From the NCBI RefSeq assembly GCF_964340395.1, contig NC_135561.1, positions 11,820,461 to 11,884,460 on the forward strand: a stretch of 64,000 nt of DNA. The letters run 5' to 3'. The DNA is from Glandiceps talaboti. Lineage: Eukaryota > Hemichordata > Enteropneusta > Spengelidae. Of the stretch, positions 9,250 to 63,576 are shown piece by piece. Each line of letters opens with the position of its first letter. Position 1 is the first letter of the stretch. The position numbers were made by a program, and so were the translations under genes. The notes beneath the pieces were generated by a model, which did no database searches, was not told the origin of the DNA, and saw only the letters and a program-made list of their open reading frames with translations.

Positions 9250-11510
9250 ACATAATGAGCTACAATGATTAGGATAATACTGGGCAAGCACCAATCAATT
9301 TATTTCAATATTAACTGCAGTATACGTACTATAATTACATTATCTCAATATATCATAGTTTAGTACCAAATAATGAAACTGTCATCTATAGGCTGTTACA
9401 AATTTACAATGTCTATGGCTTAATTCTTTACTGACACATACTAGTTAACTGAAGGGGGTATAAATTCAGGTTAATTATCACATGTTATTTTTAGAGTAAA
9501 TTGATGCTGCACACTAAAAATTGTGCCTACAGTCTACTTTTTGAAAATAACGATATACTTAAACCATCACTTGCTAGCAGAGCTCCAAACTGCATGTTTT
9601 TATATAATGTGCAATATCGTACAAACGATCCGCCAACAGAAGTCAGTATCATATAAAAAAACATCAAGGAAACCCCGAATAATGTCATCTACTGCTTTCA
9701 AATAATGCCGTCAATAATGCTTTCAATAATGCCGTCAAAAAGAAGCACTGACATACATTGACATTGACATTTCCAACTTTAATACATTTTTTGTTTATCA
9801 AATTTTTACACAAGTATTTTTTTTTTTTAAAGTTATAAATGCATGCTTTTGCCACATTCAGACAACAATTCTCATCCTTTCTTCAATGAATGAGAAAATT
9901 TTACCAATTCTTAAAAAAAGCAAGAAATACTACATTTTCACTGTTATATTCTTTTTCACCTTTGATCTTTAACCTATGGGTGAATCCTAGCCAATAGCAG
10001 CCTTCCTTATATACAAACTGTGAAAGTCCACATTTTGCAATTTCAATACACTAGTATTTACACACAAAGCAATTTTAAGTGAAACAAAATACTGAACTGT
10101 TTGAGTGGTCTATGAGTCAGCTGCCTGATCATAATATAACTATATTATAATATAAACACATGACAAGTTAAAACTCCACAAGTATAATATTTAAAAAATT
10201 TACATATCAGGTGAAAATATACATGGTATAATATATTATCTTCAGGAATGTATTCAAGGCACACATCACACCTTTACTTGCAACCCCATCCCCACCCCAC
10301 CCCACCCCACCCCTCCCCTCCCCTCCCCACTAACTATGATACCTCCCTGAGCGTAACATCAATTTTGAGTTGTTCATGTACAGAGTAAATAATGTATACT
10401 GTATAGTGAGCAAAACTATGGTACCGTAATTTTACATTCAAAGAGGCCATACATATGAGAAATTGGCATTTAGTTTGGTTTTTAAACAGAAACAATTTTT
10501 CTATGTATTTCTACTTGAAAATAACCCATAAAACAATGTAGACCAAGTCTGTCTTAGTCATGTAATTAATTTAAAAAAAAAAAAAAAATTGTGTAAAAAG
10601 TTTGTTATCATTGTACTCTGGAAAATGATTTTTAACAAACTGGTTAATCACAAGGAATCAATTATGTCATATCCTGTCTGCATAAGTCACTTCCTATGTA
10701 TCAAATCTAAAACAAATATTCCATATCTCATCTACATGGCCACTTTAATGTTTTATATTTCACGTGCTTACTTGTAAGTAGTCTAGCTGCTATCCATGGC
10801 TTCTACTCTCAATATCTCTCTTTACCCCGTCTAGTGTTATGAGAAATCATGAACCAAAAGTTGTTCATGCAAATGAGTAAACCCCAACTATTAGAATGAT
10901 GTAAACAATGTATTATTAACATTCTGACATGATATATGTACCATATATGGACATTATGTGACTTCCCCTTATAAACACTAAATTATTACAGAGCAGAATT
11001 CTGTGATTGATTAACAAAAACATAATGTTAATAGCTGTGGGTGCCATGGCTTCGTTTGAATTTTCATCTCAGGACCTCATTAAGCTAGATGTGAGAAGAG
11101 ATTGGAAGCCATGGATAGCCTCTAGACTAACTACACTGTACTGTTAAACCACAGTTCTTTACTGATAGGGGAACTGTAAACACTTGCTACATACCAAACT
11201 ACAGGCATGCATTGATTCATACTAGTCTTGATGTAGTATTGCAAATATGTTGTATCTCCACAAGATAACACTTGATGTCCATCATTAGTACAGTATTGTG
11301 TCCATCATCCACATGGCACTTTACTCACAGTGTTTTGAGTTGTTACTGTCCGGCAAGTTTGGAGCAAGAATCAATCTTACATTTAGTCGAATAGTGACTT
11401 AAATTCAAGAGAGGTATGATAATTTGTCTTTCTCATTACGATGCCATTGAATTTCCAACTGTAGGTTTGTGTTTCTTCAAACTGAGCTGTTTCTTTGGCA
11501 TCTTGCTAAA
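9250..11510. other. Intergenic stretch; C-rich tract at 10283-10330
   Basis: No exon or RNA gene recognised. The tract 10283-10330 carries repeated CCCC blocks, so the minus strand has many GGGG runs with 1-2 base spacers and could form a G-quadruplex. Confidence 0.45.
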
Positions 11511-11516
11511 TGTTGC

Positions 11517-11694
11517 TTGGCTAATTGCCAGATACCTTTTTGGCTAATTGCCAGATATTTTCTTGGCTAATTGCCAAAAACTTCTTTTGGATATTTGCCA
11601 GATATTTTCTTGGCTAATGGCCAGATACTTCTTTTGGCTATTTGCCAAATATTTTCTTGGCTAATTGCCAGATATGTTTTTGGCTATTTGCCTG
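11517..11694. repeat. 23-24 bp minisatellite of NFI-like palindromes, 8 copies
   Basis: TTGGC-N5-GCCA(A/G) sites or close variants start at 11517, 11540, 11563, 11587, 11610, 11634, 11657 and 11680. The copies at 11563 and 11634 match the nuclear factor I palindrome TTGGC(N5)GCCAA exactly. It lies 2.5 kb beyond the stop codon of the cystin-like gene. Confidence 0.85.
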
Positions 11695-12348
11695 TCTACC
11701 TAGGGGCAGTACTTTTTTTTTTTTTAGTCACAGGAGGATGTGTTATCTGTTGGCTTTTTTCCATTGTTGACAGTCACATTCAATAATAATAATTATAAGC
11801 ATCAGAAACATGTAGTTGCATGCACAGCTTACTTGAACAATAAAGTCATCATGTCTTATAAATAATTCCCTTTAAACTCCCCAAAGTGAATAAATCCCAA
11901 AAGCAATATGGTTTTTGTAAAGGATCAATGGTTTGACATCTGACCAAGAATGAAATAAGTTCTGTGTATTTTTTGAAAAAATCTTGCAGTCCAGTAAAAT
12001 CGTCTCTGATAATTACACTTTTTTCCCTATATCTCAGCTTTCCCATTATATTTATTTACAGGTATTATTGTCGTGTGACGTTTATAGAATTATCGTGACT
12101 GTAAATGTTTACATTTCAATAGACTGTCAGCTTATAGTGAGACATCACATCTATTAAATTATGATGTAGAGTAGATGTTTTTATACAACACACCCCTCGA
12201 TAACAAAGTCCACTACTGGTTATCTTTTGTATCTCCATGAGGCAACCAATGTCATCTAGATCATCTCACCAAAACCTTTACTAATCAGGCTAAGTGACTT
12301 TCACAATTCCGACTCACAAAGTGATTGATAAGATGTACGACATGAACT

Positions 12349-12410
12349 ATTTCAATATATAGTGCCCTCTGGTGGTATATCTAATGTAGGAGAAGTTCGA
12401 AATAAGATAG

Positions 12411-12470
<60 letters not shown>

Positions 12471-12705
12471 TCTAGATTTTTCAATATATAGCACCCTCTG
12501 GTGGCATATCTAAGTAAGGTTAACTATAAGAAAATAGACCTTTCAATATATAGCACCCTCTGGTGGTACATGTATATCTGAGTAAGGATAACTTGTAAAT
12601 TTAATAGACCTTTCAATGTATAGCATCCTCTCTGCTACATTTGAGTAAGGATAACTTGTAGATAATATGGACCTTTTCAAAACATAGCACCCTCTGGTGG
12701 TACAG
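12349..12705. repeat. About 65 bp repeat interrupted by (TA)n, 5 copies
   Basis: The block TTTCAATATATAGCACCCTC followed by TGGTGGTA and GAGTAAGGATAACTT occurs near 12349, 12480, 12543, 12612 and 12674. A (TA)n run at 12416-12468 separates the first copy from the rest. Confidence 0.8.
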
Positions 12706-13204
12706 CTGAATCTCATTTGCATATTCATGAAATATGACATCAAAGACTTAAATATTCACGCCATGTCCTGTGTAAAGCATACAACATCAAATGGTGAAAA
12801 AATCTGAGAAATGAGAGAGAATCAAACATATGCCTGACTTAAATTTCTCTGCAATAATATCACTTCTCATAGTTAGTCAGATTACACTTCATTTCCGTAA
12901 GAAATATAACACTAAATTTAATGTATTTTCTTAAACTGAAAAATTTACTACTAATATTTTTGTGACAACAATGACCTTAAGTTCCACATGACTAGTTATC
13001 ATAATAGCGTTACAAAATATGCTATATATGTGGCTCAGTAAGGATAATCTAATTTGGGGAATGTTTTAAATGCAATTCTTACTTTCTTGCACTAAGTACG
13101 TCATCCTCGATATAATTGAATATGTCATTACGCTATCAAATTTTGATGTTAATCCTTCTATAAATGACATGATACGTCATGTAATTGCACATGTATGTAG
13201 CAAT

Positions 13205-13610
13205 AAACATTAGATTTAGCATACTCCCTGGGGCATAAAAATCGTGGTTTATTATCGATCACATAACAATAATTATAATTAATACTTTAACAGTGGTATG
13301 ATTTCACATTAAATTTAGCATAATTTTTGGGGCATAAAAATCTGGGGTTATTATCGATGAAATAAACATAATTATAATTAATGTTTTTGAAGCGGTAATC
13401 GACGTGCTCGAAACATAAATTGAGTGTACTGTTTTGGGCATAAAAATCTAGTTTTATTATCGATGAAATAAACATAATTATTATACTGTAAATTAACACT
13501 TTTACATCATTTTGTTGATTTAACATCAAATTTAGTGTATATTCTTTTGGGTATAAAATGTTTGTCGATGAAATGAACATAATTATTACACCATTAACTG
13601 ATAATTTTAT
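13205..13610. repeat. About 100-120 bp tandem repeat, 4 copies
   Basis: Blocks ACATTAAATTTAGCATA, GGGGCATAAAAATCT, TTATTATCGATGAAATAAAC and ATAATTATAATTAA recur in order four times with substitutions and small indels. AT-rich; no coding content. Confidence 0.75.
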
Positions 13611-14226
13611 GTCGTGGTAGATTATCAACAAGACATTGTGTGCAATCAGTCGATACGTATCTTTTGAAATCTTCCTTTACATTATACCTCTGTAGCACAT
13701 GTATATGCTTTGTTAATCTCCTTCTTTTAACAAGCATGTAGAGTAGAACCAGCTGATATCTTAATACAAAACATTCTTAGACCTATCTATCATGCTGCTT
13801 AGCAACAGACTGTTGTTGAACAGAATGATTGACAGCTGTCAATCATTGGTGAAACTGATGACTGTATGGTATCAGTGGTTTTTAACCCAGAATTCAAATT
13901 GTTTCAATTATTGAACCTTAATTTGTATCTATAGCAACCCTACACCAAAACGCTTGCATTATAATTACAGCATATATACACAACAAAATCCCTTCTCTTC
14001 TAAGTTTATATATATATTTTTCATTTCAACCTCATGTACATGACGAGAAACCACACGATATTCTAAAATTAAAGCCGAAATCTTGTAAATACAGAATCTG
14101 TAGTACAGTGTCTGTCTATATTGCAGTAAAGAGATTTTCACTCTCAGCTCTATCTCATTCTCAGACAATTATTGCCATGGCGACTGTTGCATCATAGTTT
14201 TCGAGTTCAAAGGTCACCAAGGAATG

Positions 14227-55855
<41,629 letters not shown>

Positions 55856-55908
55856 TTACATAACAATACATCGACTACGCTTACCAACTGACATCTTCTT
55901 TCCATGAT
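55856..55908 (-). CDS. MYND gene, terminal exon with CaaX box
   Basis: Acceptor TTTTTTACCCTTAG, then 17 codons in the frame set by the previous donor, ending GKRSRCIVM and TAA. An internal GTAAGC after codon 8 could act as a donor for a different ending, so an alternative tail lacking the CaaX box is possible. Confidence 0.6.
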
Positions 55909-58900
55909 CTAAGGGTAAAAAATATCAAAAGTAGAATTTTAATAGTATAATGTTATAGTTAAAGTAATTTTTAATATCTTATTCTATCTTTGCCTTATTG
56001 CTGTTCTTACATATGCTGGCCTGATGAGAGCTGGTCAGGGTGAGAACTGTCACGTGTAAGAATTTTTTCAAAATCTACACAGTTGAGTCTGTTAGCAGCA
56101 TCTGTTTTACTGTACATACCACACTTACACCATTACCAGTTGTGACAATTTAGGAAACTACTATTCTAGTCACTGACTGTATTATACATTTTCAATTTTT
56201 TGGTATGGGTTTTGACATTATATGAGATCATATCTTTATCAAAGTGGAGTCATAATAGTTGAATTGTTTGAGAGAACGGCTTGCAATCTGCAAGTTACTG
56301 GGTTGCTGCTGTTTTGTTTCTGAATGACTTGGGCAAGCTTTGAACCACTACTGTGCTTCAGTATACCTAGCTGTATAATTTGGGACTTTATAGGATAGAG
56401 GTATCATATGTGATTACACTGTTACAGAGGCAATGGATTGTATGCTCCTTAGAGAGTTGAGGAAGTATAAAGAGCTGTTGTGCTGTTATAGTACTCAGTG
56501 CAAGGGGTTATAAGCTCATTGAAATAATAAAAAAAAAAAATTAAAAAAAAAAAAAAAAAAAAGCTCATTGAAAACATTGATTTAAAAACTACTGCTGTTA
56601 TCATTATTATTATCTTGGAACACCATAAAGAGATAATTTACAGAAAAGTCTTATGCCATATTTGAAGTTCCAGGGAATATTAATAACACTCAATGTCTTA
56701 CCTTCACTTGCTGAACTTTCATCATCATCAGTATCAGTTGATGAGCTACTTGTATCAGTGCTTGTACTACTACTACTTCTATTACTACTACTATTACTAC
56801 TACTACTACTAGTAGTAGTAGTAGTAGTACTACTACTACTACTACTACTAGAGGTTGGTGACTTGTCACTTGTGTTGTCATTGGAAACCATGTCATCTGA
56901 AGAGTGCATAGAACTGATATCAGACTCACTGTTTTCTGATGATGATGTAGTTTGAATGTCTTCATCATTTTTCACCGAGACGATGGCGTTGATTGTTTTT
57001 TCTTCGAGTGTAGCTGATTCATTGTTCTCCGATGGTGTAGAGAACACAACTTCATCCTTTTTCACAGATATGATGGCATCGTTATTTGTTTCTTCGATTG
57101 TATCAGATTTATTCTCTGATGGTGTAGAGACTTCATATTCATCTTTTTTCACAGATATAATGGCACTAATTGTCTCTTCTTGAAGAGTGTCATTACCTAC
57201 TGAAATATCACTTCTATCATGTGAGGAGTCTCCCTTCACTGTAAAAGAATCATTGAGATTCACCTCACCATTTGGCTGTCCTGATGTCTCTGGACTATCA
57301 CCCTTCACTGTCAACAAATCAACCTCATCGTCTGGTAGATCTGATATATCTGTACCCATCTCAGCTTTGGCATCTTCAAGTCCGTCATACATGTTATCAT
57401 TGTCACTATCTCCATCCACGTCCCCGATTTCCTCCACACCACTCTCTATAAACTCTGCCTCACTTTCAGTGGTTTCCGTGAGAGATCCCAAAGCAAGGTA
57501 AAAGTCGTCATCAGACTGATCATTGGATTCAGCATTTCTAAAGACATCTATGTCATATTCCGAGTCTTCTGTATCATCATCAAAATTGTAGGATATATCT
57601 AAAGACCACTCTGATGATGGTTCATCTTCATCATCTTCATCTCCATCACCATAGAGATGATGGAGACCCTGGAGGCGATCTTCATCACCTACAAACTTCT
57701 CATCTCCATCACCATGTAGATACAGATGATGGAACCCCTGAAGGTGATCCTCGTCATCTTTACATTTCTCATCTCCATTGCCATAGAGATGGTGGAGACC
57801 CTGAAGGTGCTCTTCATCACCTACAAACTTCTCACCTTGCCTATGATGAATACTCTGTGGGTGATGGTCATCATCCACAAACTTCTCATCTATATCATAA
57901 TGTGGATGGTTTTCTATGCAGTCTAGTTCTTCACCATATTCACCAAGACTGCCTTCTAAGTTTGACTCCTGCATTTCTTCATCTATATTTGGTAGACAGA
58001 CTCTATCTACAGGTGACTGTTTATCACTGATATCACTGTCCTCATAACTTAAGTTGTTCCCCTCACTGTCATATTTATAGACATAGTTCAGAGATGATGA
58101 ACTACTGCTCATTGTGTCGTTAGACGTTTGAGATTGCGCGAGAGGATATTTCTTGAACCGTTCCAGGTCTGAAAGGTTAACACTCTCAAAACTTCTCTCG
58201 TAAGATGAATCAGAGACAAAGCTAACTTCTTCATCACACTGTGCACAAACCAAATCATTTCGCATTCCAGATGAATTCAGGATTGATGGAAGATTATCAT
58301 CTGGTGAAGTGTATATTATTTCAGATGAATGGTCACCATCTTCACTCTCTATGCTGTTCTCTCTATCACAAGACTCCTTGCTGGTCTGAGCATGGACCTG
58401 TTGATCATCACCAGCCATAGACAGGCTTTGTACAAGTTCTATCAATTTCTCTAATGAGTCATCTAATTCAGCATCACTTCCATACGCTGCAAAGTTGCAT
58501 GATCTTGGTTCATCATTGTCATCGCTAAGACATTTGTGATCATGACGATGTAACCCCTGCACTGATTCTTCACCTTGACAATGATTTGCAGACAGCCTGC
58601 CATCACTGAGATTTGCGACTTCATCAATAATCTCAAACAGACAGGAAAAATCCCTTTCTTTTGCATCTTCCTTTGTTTCAATCAAAACATTGTCACGAAC
58701 TTGATCACCTTTCTCAGGATCTATTTCAGGGTTAGTCATTGAATCTTCTCTAGCCTGTTTCTCCATTTCTTCTTTATACTCTTCTCTCTTCCTTATATCA
58801 AAGATTATGTCTTCCTCCTCATCATCATCATCATCATCATCATCACCATTATCACTGCATGCAGTGTGATTAAAGCTTGATGCACTCTGTGAAATAGACA

Positions 58901-61819
58901 GTATGGCACTACCACGGTTTGCTTCTATGGACCACTCTCCTTGTGCACTGCTGTCTTCTAGAATACTTGAAGACTCTGAAGTCAAGAAACTTGTCAAGCT
59001 GGACTCTGACTGTGTAACATTTTCATCTGAAATACTGATACTGTCAGTCTCAGACTCTTCAGCTGATTCAGGAATAGGGGATAGGTTCTTAATCTCTGTG
59101 TGGATATCCAATTTTTTGTTGGCATCTGCCACTAACCTGTTTTGCTGGTTCAAATTGATGCTACTAGGTTCTGGTTTGTTGATTTCTATCACATGCTCAC
59201 CAAACAGTGAAGGATAGGCTTTGATACTCTTACTTGATGTTTTGGGATGGTTTGATTGGAAAGATTGAGAGTTAGACACTTCAGTAACAGCTGGTGAATT
59301 GTTAGAAACACTATCAACTGATTCTGTTCTCGCATCTTCTTTAGTATCCTCTGCACATGTTGGTTCGTGGGATGACAGTTCTTTGTTGCCTTCTTTGTTT
59401 GGTTTACTTTCCGTATAGTAGCCAGCATCAGTTTGGTCAGTTTGATCACTCTTCACAGTAGAATTGGATGACTGATTTGATGGAGTCACTGGTGGAGTTT
59501 GCCTGCTTGTAATATCTCTCAGTGGAGACCTGCAATCATTGGATGGTGATTTCATTTCTGTTGAAAGAACATATAAAAACGTGTAATGAAAGAATTTATA
59601 CAATTAAACACTTTTACCATCCCCTAAATTTTTCTTTAAGCCATATTATATTAAAAGTGACCTTGTCACTATGAAACAAAGATAGCTAAGGTCGAAATCC
59701 ATATGCCACGATTATTTTCCGACTGTTTTTTACTACATGTATATTGGTAATAATATTGTACCTGTGTAAACTGAAAAATTGGGTATGATGGCAACTTTAC
59801 ATGACTTGTATTTCCAACACTGCAACAATATGATCTAGGCATGTGTTGTTATTGACCAAGGTATAAATCCTGTATTTTCTGTTCAAATGGGTACCACTTG
59901 GTTTGTCCACCAAAAGTTTACGTACCTTGATGTTTGTAGCTAGTTTTATCAGTCTCTTGTCCGACATTCTCATCTACATCATCACTAAATCTTTTCACCT
60001 TCTCGCGTCTGTTTTCATTATTTCCGTCCTTACTACAATCCTTGCTTGGTCTAGGTGTTCCTACACCAATTCTCAATGCTTTGCATCGCTGCTTATGGCC
60101 ACCTTTCTTCCAGTCTATTTTCTGACAAGCAGTGCTGCAGTAACACACCAAGTGACAACCAGAACACACTTTGAATTCCTGTACCTGTCAAGTGTATGTT
60201 AAAGGAAAATAAAAAGTGAAATATATATTAGGAGAAATATTGTTTTTCATGTAATTGTCACAGCTATAGAACAATGAATAATAAATGTAGTGGAGACCAG
60301 TGACCAGTGACACCTTCTATAGTGAAAGGGAGTTGAAAGCAAACAATATTACTGCACTCAGTGTACAGGAGTAATCCTTCACATAACCATGTCCTACCAG
60401 GTACCCATTTATACAGCCATGGAAATATACAATCCTTGCTGCTATTGAGTGCATAGGCTTGATCCTTCACATAACAATCATGTCCTACCAGGTATCCATA
60501 TACATCCTTGCTTCTATTAAGTGTACAGGATAAATCCTTAATATAATAATCACATCCTATCAAGTACCCATTTACATTGTATACAGCTGTGTAACTATAC
60601 ACTCCATTCAGTGTACAAGATTGCTCCTTTACACACCAATCACATACTACCAGGTACCCATTTGTACAGCTGTGTAGAATGTGATATAATATTCCTGTTT
60701 ACCAGAAGTAGAGATTTTACCACTTAGGCCCCCATCATGAAAATAATAACCATTCAATTTCTCGGTCAGCACTATGACTGCTTCTGCTCCATGCACATTA
60801 CTATAGGTGCCACGGACATGATAATAAGTTGACTTTCCTGTTCTATTTTGATACTCTGTCATAATTCAAACTACTATCAGACAGGTATTGAGAATCGTGG
60901 TTCAATTTTTCCAGAAGGACAGGCTTTAGCTACAGGGGTTTTAAGAAACAATTACTAGCAGTGGTAAATATAGAACCTACAAAACACAGGCCGAGTGTAA
61001 AAAAGGTATGATTGAAGTACTCACTTTGGTCTCAACTTTCTGACACTTGCAGTTAGAACAATGTCTTTTCACCTTGTCTCTCAAAGTTGATACAGAAGGG
61101 AGTGATAAACCAGAGTTTTTGACATCACTCAGAAAAGCCTGGTCATACAATCCACTATGGAGGTCAGCAACAGCATTCATTACTCCTGTGTTGGTTCTGA
61201 AAATAAAATACAAGAATAATAGTTAAATCTGATTACTACAAAGGATATGTGTTCATACATATATTTGACTTAAGTGGTATGTTCATAGTTTAAATTAACA
61301 GTGTGAACATTATACATTTCTCACCTTCCAAAAGTTGATTCAGGTCCATATGAATCCCACAGAAATAGTAACTGTTGTTCAAACTTGGTATCTGATGCCA
61401 AAGAAGCCTTCTTTTCAGCACTGCAAACGATATATGGAATAAACTTTTGTAGATTGTTATAATCATACAAGTTTGCTAGATTTTTTAGTTGTGGATGCAT
61501 GTACCTCTGTATAATGTCTAGTACTCAAAGAAACTTTGCACAAATCAAAATACTGATAGTAATTAAGAGGAGGGGGAGGGGGAGGGGAGGGGCAATCTTC
61601 TTTTATCATTCTTCCAACTGTACAACACTTATTTGGATGCAATGCCATAAATGATCAAAATTGGATGAAAAGTGTGGATTAAACTTTTGCCATATTAATA
61701 GGTATGTGTGCTCCTTTTACTTTTGGGGGTATTTGGAGGAGTCTGTGTGTGTTGGAGGTAATTCAAGTCTTTGCAGATCTAAACATTAATATTTCTTTCT
61801 TTCTTTCTCTCTCTCTCAA

Positions 61820-61866
<47 letters not shown>

Positions 61867-63157
61867 GTCTGTCTGTCTATCTGCCTGCTTGCTTGCCTGC
61901 CTGCCTGTCAGTCTGTCTGTCTGTCTGCCTTCCTCTCTGCCTATCTCATTGGTTGTGTGTCTCTCTGTCTGCCAGCATACTGCCTCCATTTTACTACATT
62001 CTAAATAATATTGATGTCTTCCTAATGTGACATATTTTACCTTATTTTTGTAATGTGAACTAAAATAATGAGAGAAAATACCAATCCACCAGTGGCAAAT
62101 CCCAAGGCATCATAGTGCCTCTCTGAAGGGTCATCTGTACTACCTACAGGTGGGAGTAGTAAAGATATTCTTATTACACTGTGTATGTTCATCATGTAAG
62201 CACTATAATTAATACATGTACTGGATAGAAACAAATCATTCGTCCTTCTGTAGTTTCCACGCTAGTGGACTGAAAGGCGAGTAATTTGTTAAATATACAT
62301 ACATGTATCTGTTTCTAATTACAAGTGGAAGAAGAGAACTTGAAATGACTGTATTAGTCATGATCTTGTATGTATGTACTTGGTACTTTTGAGTTTTGAA
62401 AAGAAAAACAAGTAATGCAAATGTACATATCTGATGTATTTTAAGAGATTAGTGTGAATCTTTTTCCTTTTTTTTAAACAAGTGGACTATCCAGAGGGTA
62501 AGCAAAGTATTGACACTGCAAAGAATGATACTGTCAACATGTGTAGGCATGAATGGATTACACTGGACATGTTCATTGCTATCATCACCACAAGTGATAC
62601 TGAATGTCTGATTATACCACATTCTAACTAACCTTTGTACCCTGCATTTACAGTTTTTGGATCAGTCCTATTATGATATGTATTGGCATAAACCATTTGG
62701 CAAAGAAATGGGGTACATTAGGTATACCCCTTTTGATGAAATTGTCAATTGTAATTTAAAAGACAATTTCACTATTCATGGTTGGTAACTACAACATTAG
62801 ACACAGGAGAATACACTTCTGTGATTTGAAATTTGAAATTTACAGATTGGAAATGCAACTTTGAATACATGGTTTCCAAATGAAGTTGTGAGGTAAGAAC
62901 AATATCAATAACTCTGAACTTTGCACTGGTAGGGTTATCTGACCTTGAAATGAGCCCACATTACAGTGTTTTGGATGACTTGTACCTGACACAGTATAAA
63001 ACCAACTCAAAGGAAAGACTTGTATGTCAGCTGTACTTCCAGACTATGATACCCAAAACCAAGTCATCAAATGGATCTCCATGTTTCCTTACCTTCTAAA
63101 GGATGGTCGACTTGCCAGAGACGTACACATCCACGTGTGTAAGCAAATAGTCTGTTT
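55856..63157 (-). CDS. MYND zinc-finger protein with acidic/Ser-rich region and C-terminal CaaX box (3' part of gene)
   Basis: Seven exons on the minus strand: 63157-63093, 62143-62041, 61420-61325, 61196-61025, 60184-59926, 59557-56702 and 55908-55856. All phases match and give 1200 residues plus TAA; upstream exons lie beyond the window. Order of parts: a probably helical region with VRLWQVDHPLEGSTDDPSE and FATGGLVFSLIILV; a complete MYND finger (CSNCKCQ to KQRC), usually a protein-interaction module; a basic linker; about 950 residues rich in Asp, Glu and Ser with two sets of internal repeats and poly-Ser/Thr; and a basic tail KKMSVGKRSRCIVM. The ending C-I-V-M fits a farnesylation signal, suggesting membrane attachment. 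I do not recognise the family beyond MYND. Confidence 0.75.
56702..59557 (-). CDS. MYND gene, large acidic and serine-rich exon (951 codons)
   Basis: Acceptor TTCTTTCAACAG and donor GAAG|GTAAGA, phase 1 on both sides, so the exon can be skipped in frame. Composition is dominated by Ser, Asp, Glu, Asn and Thr. Features from N to C: an acidic block near 58800-58850 (poly-Asp then Glu); CAQCDEE near 58240; four His/Asp-rich repeats of 21-23 residues around LQGLHHLYGDGDE (57640-57900); three 28-30 residue repeats around ISVKKDE and STPSEN (56915-57185); and a Ser/Thr tract just before the donor. Probably disordered. Plus-strand frames over it are shadows. Confidence 0.88.
59926..60184 (-). CDS. 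MYND gene, exon with second half of the zinc finger
   Basis: 259 nt. It begins VQEFKVCSGC, continues CYCSTACQKIDWKKGGHKQRC, supplying C-x2-C, C-x3-C, His and Cys of the second metal site, and then a Lys/Arg-rich linker to YKHQ. The donor is CAAG|GTACGT. The acceptor is CTTGACAG; a GTACAG six bases on would remove two residues. Confidence 0.85.
61025..61196 (-). CDS. MYND gene, exon with first zinc-finger half
   Basis: 172 nt, acceptor TATTTTATTTTCAG and donor AAA|GTGAGT. Encodes TNTGVMNAVADLHSGLYDQ and further, ending KRHCSNCKCQKVETK, which supplies the first C-x2-C of MYND. Confidence 0.82.
61325..61420 (-). CDS. MYND gene, exon upstream of the finger
   Basis: 96 nt, acceptor CGTTTGCAG and donor GGAAG|GTGAGA. 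Encodes AEKKASLASDTKFEQQLLFL and WDSYGPESTFG; likely helical. Confidence 0.78.
61568..61593 (+). repeat. G-quadruplex-prone GGGGGAGGGGG tract
   Basis: Four to five runs of 4-5 G separated by single A within 26 bases, in an intron of the MYND gene (template strand C-rich). Confidence 0.7.
61794..61945. repeat. (TTTC)n, (TCTG)n, (CCTG)n compound microsatellite
   Basis: Impure pyrimidine-rich tetranucleotide runs in an intron of the MYND gene. Confidence 0.93.
62041..62143 (-). CDS. MYND gene, helical exon
   Basis: 103 nt. Encodes GSTDDPSERHYDALGFATGG, then a hydrophobic LVFSLIILVHITKI. The hydrophobic run could be a helix of an ARM-like repeat or a membrane segment. Acceptor CCACCTGTAG, donor TAAG|GTAAAA; phases fit both neighbours. 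Confidence 0.65.
63093..63157 (-). CDS. MYND gene, most upstream exon seen
   Basis: 65 nt. Acceptor GGTCTTCCTTGACAG, donor AGAAG|GTAAGG. Encodes NRLFAYTRGCVRLWQVDHPL and a Glu, phase 2 in and phase 1 out. The open plus-strand frame over this region is antisense to it. Confidence 0.6.
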
Positions 63158-63576
63158 CTGTCAAGGAAGACCAAATCAAGTTATTTTGATGCTATTTGGC
63201 CAAGAATTGTACAAAAAAGAATTGAGCCTGGTACTGACTTCAAAACAAATACACATAGAAAAATCAGTTTTATTGCATATTTTGTAGGGTATTCAAAATT
63301 TCACACCAACCCTACAAACATTTAGAATCATACAGGATTACATTTGATAGGCTGAATTTTAATTTGGCACTTTGCCCTGAGAAAATTAATTTCCCATTCA
63401 AATTTTCTCCTGTACTTTATTTCATGGCAGTTTAGTTTCCCCAGACAAAGATGCAGGTACCTATGGTACTAGTGTTGTCAATACTTTCATTGTTATGGTG
63501 TTTGCTGTTGCTGTCTTATGTCTACTGCTGTTGTTGTTAATATTTTTGACATTGTTACTGTTAGTGGTATTCTTAC

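Noticed and set aside
8598-9287. 229-codon frame on the minus strand and two plus-strand frames
   Set aside because: All are translations of a 45 bp minisatellite whose unit is a multiple of three.
62655-63287. Apparent plus-strand exons with good splice dinucleotides (62655-62721, 62845-62891, 63024-63287)
   Set aside because: Their phases are incompatible with each other, and the last overlaps a minus-strand exon of the MYND gene that fits in phase.
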